Assembly: GCA_036526255.1 (NCBI GenBank)
Contig: DATCYW010000102.1
Span: 1 to 20,073 of the forward strand
DNA: 20,073 nucleotides
Direction: 5' to 3'
Origin: Malonomonas sp036526255
GTDB taxonomy: Bacteria > Desulfobacterota > Desulfuromonadia > Desulfuromonadales > Geopsychrobacteraceae
Each line of letters begins with the position of its first letter. The stretch's first letter is position 1. The position numbers were made by a program, and so were the translations under genes. Of the stretch, positions 14,182 to 20,073 are shown piece after piece. The notes under the pieces are model-generated. The model searched no databases. It was not told where the DNA came from and saw only the letters and a list, made by a program, of their open reading frames with translations.

Positions 14182-14808
14182 GTGGCAAAGAAAGAGAAAA
14201 AACAGGATAAGCAGGAAGCACAAAAGGATCAGGCGATTGTTGACTGTGAAGAGCTGGAGCCTGAGGTGCTGGTTGAGCCGATAGACGGCGAGCTCGAGCA
14301 GTTACAGGTCGCTCTGCAGACGGCTCAGGATGAGGTGAAGCTGCTTCAGGACCAGTATCTGAGAACCCTGGCGGATATGGATAATCTGCGCAAGCGGACC
14401 CAGCGCGACAAGGAAGAACTGGCCAAGTTTGCCAACGAGAATATCCTGCGTGATGTCCTTTCGGTCGTCGACAATCTGGAACGTGCGGTCGAACATGCGC
14501 AGCAGGCGCACAGCAGCGAAGGGTTGCTTGAAGGGGTGCAGATGACCTTGACGCAGCTCTGTCAGGTGCTGAAGAAGTACGGCGTAGTGCCGGTCGAATC
14601 GATCGGCCAGAGTTTCGATCCATCGTTGCATCAGGCGATAGGGCAACTTGAGACAACAGAGTATCCGAGCAACAGCGTCGCCCAGGAGATGCAGAAGGGT
14701 TACGTTCTTAACGAGCGGTTGTTGCGTCCGTCAATGGTGATGATCGCCAAGGCCCCGGCTGTTCCGGCCAGTGACGAGAATTCCACAACAGAAACAGACG
14801 ACCAATAA
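14182..14808 (+). CDS. grpE: Nucleotide exchange factor GrpE
   Basis: A 208-residue cytoplasmic co-chaperone that releases ADP from DnaK. After a charged Lys/Glu-rich start, a long coiled coil (about 38-85) leads into the signature YLRTLADMDNLRKRTQRDKE, then VLSVVDNLERAVEH. The C-terminal beta domain contains GVVPVESIGQSFDPSLHQAI and GYVLNERLLRPSMVMIAK. The GTG start at 14182 is supported by AAGGAG seven bases upstream. The length is near the upper normal range because of the acidic N-terminus. It lies between hrcA and dnaK, with no visible promoter of its own. Confidence 0.97.
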   Translation: MAKKEKKQDKQEAQKDQAIVDCEELEPEVLVEPIDGELEQLQVALQTAQDEVKLLQDQYLRTLADMDNLRKRTQRDKEELAKFANENILRDVLSVVDNLERAVEHAQQAHSSEGLLEGVQMTLTQLCQVLKKYGVVPVESIGQSFDPSLHQAIGQLETTEYPSNSVAQEMQKGYVLNERLLRPSMVMIAKAPAVPASDENSTTETDDQ

Positions 14809-14851
14809 ATAACGTCTGTCCATTCAGAAATTTTATAGGAGGAAATTAGAT

Positions 14852-16759
<1,908 letters not shown>

Positions 16760-16776
16760 TTCTATCGCTTGATCTG

Positions 16777-16809
16777 TTGCCGGTCGGAGAACTCCGGCCG
16801 GCAATTTTT
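16777..16809 (+). terminator. Intrinsic terminator between dnaK and dnaJ
   Basis: A 13-bp GC-rich stem pairs TTGCCGGTCGGAG (16777-16789) with CTCCGGCCGGCAA (16792-16804), with one G-U pair and a tiny loop. Five T residues follow (16805-16809). It starts 18 bp after the dnaK stop and ends 27 bp before dnaJ. Probably a partial terminator that makes dnaK transcripts outnumber dnaJ transcripts. Confidence 0.85.
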
Positions 16810-16836
16810 ATCAGGCACATCAGCAGGATAACTGTT

Positions 16837-17952
16837 TTGGCAAAGCGCGATTACTACGAAATTCTGGAAGTCAACAAGAACGCCAGCGAGACGGAAATCA
16901 AGAAAGCCTACCGGCGGCTGGCGATAAAATTTCATCCGGATAAAAATCCTGGCGACAAGGACGCTGAAGGCAAGTTCAAAGAACTGTCCGAGGCGTACGC
17001 GGTCCTTTCCGATCCGCAGAAACGGGCGACCTACGATCAGTACGGTCATGCCGGGATCGATGGTTCCGGTGGCTTCTCCGGTGGTGGTTTCGATTTCGGC
17101 GGGACCCCTTTCGAGGATATTTTCGGCGATATTTTTGGTGATATCTTCGGTGGCGGCGGCCGGCGTGGCAGTCGTGGTCAGCGCGGCGACGACCTGCGTT
17201 ACAATCTGACCATCAATTTTGAAGAAGCGGCCTTTGGCACCGAAAAAAAGCTGCAGCTGCCGCGCAAGAAGCCTTGCGAAACCTGCTCTGGCAGCGGCGC
17301 GCGCCCCGGCACTCAGGCGCAGAGTTGCGGTACCTGTCGTGGCGCCGGTCAGGTGCGTTACCAGCAGGGTTTTTTCACCATGACCCGCCCTTGTCCGGAT
17401 TGTCGCGGTGAGGGGAAAATCATTGCCGATCCCTGTTCCGATTGTCGCGGCAGCGGCATGGTCAAGCAGAAGCGGACTTTGTCGCTGAAGGTTCCGGCCG
17501 GGGTAGAGAGCGGTAACCGGTTGAAGCTGAGCGGCGACGGTGAGTCTGGCCTGCAGGGCGGCCCGCCGGGTGACCTCTATGTTGTCATCAGCGTTGAAGA
17601 ACATCCGATCTTCAAGCGTGAAGGGCTGAACGTTATCTGTGAAGTGCCGATTTCGTTTATCCAGGCTGCGCTCGGCTGCGATCTTGAAGTCCCAACGCTG
17701 GAAGGGCGAGTGAACCTGAAGGTTCCTGCCGGCACCCAGACGGGTAAGGTTTTCAAGCTGTCAGGCAAGGGGATCGTTTCACTGCAGGGCTACGGCCGCG
17801 GCGATCAGCTGGTGGTGCTGCGGGTCGAGGTGCCGAACAAGCTCAACGCCCGGCAGCGTGAACTACTGGAAGAGTTTGCCGCTGTCAGCGGTGAAGATAT
17901 CCATCCCCAAGGGAAGGGTTTTTTTGATAAAGTTAAGGAACTTTTTGACTGA
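16837..17952 (+). CDS. dnaJ: Chaperone protein DnaJ (Hsp40)
   Basis: A 371-residue type I J-protein. The J domain (1-70) has the HPD tripeptide at 33-35 that stimulates DnaK ATPase. The Gly/Phe-rich linker (about 73-110) contains a triple DIFG repeat (GDIFGDIFGG), which also occurs in other DnaJ proteins. The zinc-binding domain has four CxxCxGxG motifs: C147/C150, C164/C167, C186/C189 and C200/C203. Two substrate-binding beta domains follow. The start is TTG at 16837 (MAKRDYYEIL), with AGGA eight bases upstream. The frame runs further back to an ATG at 16777, but those codons lie in the terminator and do not resemble the family. Weak start codon and upstream terminator both point to lower output than DnaK. 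Confidence 0.97.
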   Translation: MAKRDYYEILEVNKNASETEIKKAYRRLAIKFHPDKNPGDKDAEGKFKELSEAYAVLSDPQKRATYDQYGHAGIDGSGGFSGGGFDFGGTPFEDIFGDIFGDIFGGGGRRGSRGQRGDDLRYNLTINFEEAAFGTEKKLQLPRKKPCETCSGSGARPGTQAQSCGTCRGAGQVRYQQGFFTMTRPCPDCRGEGKIIADPCSDCRGSGMVKQKRTLSLKVPAGVESGNRLKLSGDGESGLQGGPPGDLYVVISVEEHPIFKREGLNVICEVPISFIQAALGCDLEVPTLEGRVNLKVPAGTQTGKVFKLSGKGIVSLQGYGRGDQLVVLRVEVPNKLNARQRELLEEFAAVSGEDIHPQGKGFFDKVKELFD

Positions 17953-17993
17953 TACGTCTCCGATAACCCCGCAAAAAGAATAACGGATAGCGA

Positions 17994-19889
17994 ATGAAGC
18001 TGAGAATCGGCCTGATTCTGGCCTGCAGCCTGTTTCTGCTGCTGACAACGCTCCCCAGTCTCGCAGCGTCGCAGCCTGACCCGGCGCTGGTCGAATATAC
18101 CCAGGGGCGTGAGCTGTATCTGTCTGGAGACCTGCAACATTCTCTGGGCGTATTGCGCAGCTATGTTCTGCGCTATCCGGAGCACCCGCAGATTGCGGAT
18201 GCTTACACCCTGATCGGACAAATTTTTACCCGGCAGGAGCGCTACACCGATGCGCTGCTCTATCTCGAGCGGATCCCCGCAGCCTCCCGCACCCCGCAAG
18301 CTTCGTTACTGATCGGTTATGCGTTGTTGCAGACCGGAAAGGTCAGTGTCGCGCAACAGCAGCTGCTCCCCTTGCTTGCCCAACCATTAAACCAGAACGA
18401 TCGCCAACTGTTGCTGCAGGCGCTGGCCGATGCTGCGCACCGGCTTGAGCAGCCGCTGCAGGCGCTGGTCTTTCTTTCTCAGCAGCTACCTGGTAGTGAT
18501 AATCCTGCCGCTGTTTTGGAGCGTGTTCATCAGCTGTTGCAGAATCATCTGGACGATGCTGATCTCGCCGAGGCGGCTTTTATGTGGCAGGGGACGGCCA
18601 TTGGCCAGGATGCCAAGCTGCAGCTGGCCCGGCGGGCTCTGGCGCAGCAGCAGGGGGCGCAAGCCCGCCAGCTGTTGCAACAAATACTGGCCTCGTCGGT
18701 CACTTTCCCCTACTGGCAGGAAGCGCAGCAGTTGTTGCAGCGGGCCAGTGTCGACAACTGGTTCAGCCGTGACAGTATCGGGGTGCTGCTGCCGCTGAGC
18801 GGTCGTTACGCCTCTTACGGTGAGCTGGTGAAAAGGGGGCTGGAGCTGGCCCTGGAAGAACACAACAAGGTCCGTTTGCCGGTTCGGTTTATCTATCGTG
18901 ATATCGGAGCACAAACGGCCAATCCTGCCCAGGCAGTCAGTGCACTGACTGATGACGACAAAGTGATGGCGATAATCGGACCGCTGCTCAGCGATCAGGC
19001 TGAAGCCGCGGCGGTTCGCGCCCAGCGAGAGCTGGTGCCGCTGCTGGCGTTGTCGCAGCGCGCCGGGTTGCCGCAGATCGGCGATTTTATTTTCCGTGAT
19101 TCACTGACTGCGCAACAGCAGGTCGAGACATTGGTTGCCTATGCCAAGGCGACCGGACATATCTCCTATTCTGTTCTGCATCCGGAGAATCGTCTTGGCG
19201 AAGAGATGACCCGGTTGTTTGTCGCCGAGGTTCGTCGCAGCGGTGGGGAAGTTCTCGACATCGTCAGTTACCCGGAGGAGGGTACTGATTTCCGCAAGCA
19301 GATCGAAACGCTGCTCTGGCAGGACAAGGTTGTTGTGCCGCCGCCGAAACCAGTCGCCTATGATCAACAGGGCAACCCGCTGCCGGAAGAAAAACTGCCA
19401 GAGCTGGAATACCCGCTGGCACCCTCGCACGCGCTGTTCATCCCCGATTATGCCGACCGGGTCGGCCAGTTGGTGCCGCAACTGCAGTTTTACGGTCTCA
19501 AGGATGTCACGCTGCTGGGGATCAACGGCTGGAACTCTGCCGAGCTGGTGCGTCGCTCCGGCCGCTTCCTTAAGCAGGCAGTCTTTGTTGATGGTTTTTT
19601 CCGTGACAGCAAAACCCCTGAGGTGCAGCAGTTTGTCGAACTTTACCGACAGAAATATCAGGAAGAGCCGACCCTGCTCGAAGCCCAGGGTTTTGAAGCC
19701 GCCAATCTGCTACTGCAGGTTATGGACAATTCTGCGGTGCGCAACCGGGATGATTTCCGTCGTGAACTGAGCGGCCTCAGCAGCACGCGTGGGGTCGCCG
19801 GTACCACCGGCTTCGATAAAACGGGGGAAGCGATCAAGCAGCTCTATTTGTTGAAGGTCGAGAGAAATCAGATCGTCGAACTGAATTAG
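17994..19889 (+). CDS. Periplasmic TPR plus type 1 binding-protein-fold protein (penicillin-binding protein activator, LpoA-like)
   Basis: A 631-residue exported protein. An N-terminal signal sequence (about 1-25, ending SLAAS) is followed by a TPR-like helical region (about 30-250) with units such as GRELYLSGDLQHSLGVLRSY. Next comes a Leu-type periplasmic binding-protein domain (261 to the end) beginning SIGVLLPLSGRYASYGELVK. This two-part design is that of LpoA, which in gamma-proteobacteria stimulates the PBP1A peptidoglycan synthase, and of the wider 'ABC transporter substrate-binding' group. A proline-rich insertion (about 443-470) interrupts the binding domain before ALFIPDYADRV. No convincing lipobox is seen: C11 falls too early in the signal. 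It lies 41 bp after dnaJ and may be read through from it. The ribosome site is weak. Role in cell-wall synthesis is inferred from the family only. Confidence 0.8.
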   Translation: MKLRIGLILACSLFLLLTTLPSLAASQPDPALVEYTQGRELYLSGDLQHSLGVLRSYVLRYPEHPQIADAYTLIGQIFTRQERYTDALLYLERIPAASRTPQASLLIGYALLQTGKVSVAQQQLLPLLAQPLNQNDRQLLLQALADAAHRLEQPLQALVFLSQQLPGSDNPAAVLERVHQLLQNHLDDADLAEAAFMWQGTAIGQDAKLQLARRALAQQQGAQARQLLQQILASSVTFPYWQEAQQLLQRASVDNWFSRDSIGVLLPLSGRYASYGELVKRGLELALEEHNKVRLPVRFIYRDIGAQTANPAQAVSALTDDDKVMAIIGPLLSDQAEAAAVRAQRELVPLLALSQRAGLPQIGDFIFRDSLTAQQQVETLVAYAKATGHISYSVLHPENRLGEEMTRLFVAEVRRSGGEVLDIVSYPEEGTDFRKQIETLLWQDKVVVPPPKPVAYDQQGNPLPEEKLPELEYPLAPSHALFIPDYADRVGQLVPQLQFYGLKDVTLLGINGWNSAELVRRSGRFLKQAVFVDGFFRDSKTPEVQQFVELYRQKYQEEPTLLEAQGFEAANLLLQVMDNSAVRNRDDFRRELSGLSSTRGVAGTTGFDKTGEAIKQLYLLKVERNQIVELN

Positions 19890-20035
19890 CGCCCTGGCAG
19901 AGTTCAAGCAGAAAGCCCCCGCCGGGAATGTTCCCAAGCCGGTCGGTTAATCTGTTGAAAAATGGGATTCAGTGAAAGGCAGCATGGAATTTCAGTAGTT
20001 TAACCATTTGACTTCATCTTGAAAATCTACGAAAG

Positions 20036-20073
20036 GCAAAGCCCTCTAAGTATCTAATTTTAGAGGGCTTTGC
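20036..20073. terminator. Strong hairpin at window end, probable terminator
   Basis: GCAAAGCCCTCTAA (20036-20049) pairs perfectly with TTAGAGGGCTTTGC (20060-20073), a 14-bp stem with a 10-base loop. The AAA on the left arm and TTT on the right fit a bidirectional terminator, but the bases after the stem lie outside the window. It is about 147 bp beyond the stop at 19889. The 19890-20035 stretch shows no ORF or RNA gene that I can support. Confidence 0.55.

Noticed and set aside
17116..17153. Short tandem repeat in dnaJ
   Set aside because: It encodes the DIFG repeats of the Gly/Phe-rich linker seen in many DnaJ proteins, so it is not an independent repeat element.
16762..17604. 280-residue minus-strand ORF opposite dnaJ
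   Set aside because: It overlaps the dnaJ J domain and zinc-binding coding sequence and has low-complexity Ala/Thr runs. It is a shadow.

Overview
The window is about 20 kb of an ordinary chromosomal region. It most likely comes from a Gram-negative bacterium of the Desulfuromonadales/Geobacter-Pelobacter group. I base that on protein character, moderately high GC, the hemW-hrcA-grpE-dnaK-dnaJ order, and a type of intergenic palindrome I associate with these genomes. The assignment is from memory of family sequences, not from a search. I saw no rRNA, tRNA, CRISPR, transposase or phage genes.

Layout. (1) 1-4292: a minus-strand comM (Mg-chelatase-like AAA+ protein, cut by the window start), a 119-bp imperfect palindromic intergenic repeat, trxB (thioredoxin reductase) on the minus strand, a divergent small membrane-anchored protein gene, a minus-strand nitrilase-superfamily amidohydrolase, and a 354-bp gap. 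(2) 4293-11785: a tightly packed plus-strand cluster of eleven genes for a multisubunit Mrp/Mbh-type cation/proton antiporter. Its first eight genes run E-F-G-(MbhD-like)-(MbhE-like)-B-C-D. This is the order of the antiporter half of archaeal membrane-bound hydrogenase (mbhA-H), with the C-terminal part of MrpA split off as two small proteins. No hydrogenase or quinone-module gene follows. Instead there are a second, NuoL/MrpA-core-like subunit, an 88-residue two-helix protein, and a third, divergent antiporter-like subunit in which the usual TM7 lysine is an asparagine. (3) 11826-12953: hemW. (4) 13017-17952: the heat-shock operon hrcA-grpE-dnaK-dnaJ, with a sigma70-type promoter immediately followed by a CIRCE operator, and an intrinsic terminator between dnaK and dnaJ. 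(5) 17994-19889: a TPR plus periplasmic-binding protein of the LpoA/penicillin-binding-protein-activator type. A strong hairpin sits at the very end of the window.

How the parts work together. The Mrp-like cluster should make one inner-membrane complex that exchanges Na+ (or another monovalent cation) for protons. Almost all its genes are coupled by stop/start overlaps, as expected for fixed-stoichiometry subunits. The chaperone operon is predicted to be repressed by HrcA at CIRCE and induced by protein-unfolding stress. The most interesting part of the window is the hydrogenase-free, split-MrpA antiporter cluster with its unusual third antiporter subunit and small partner protein.
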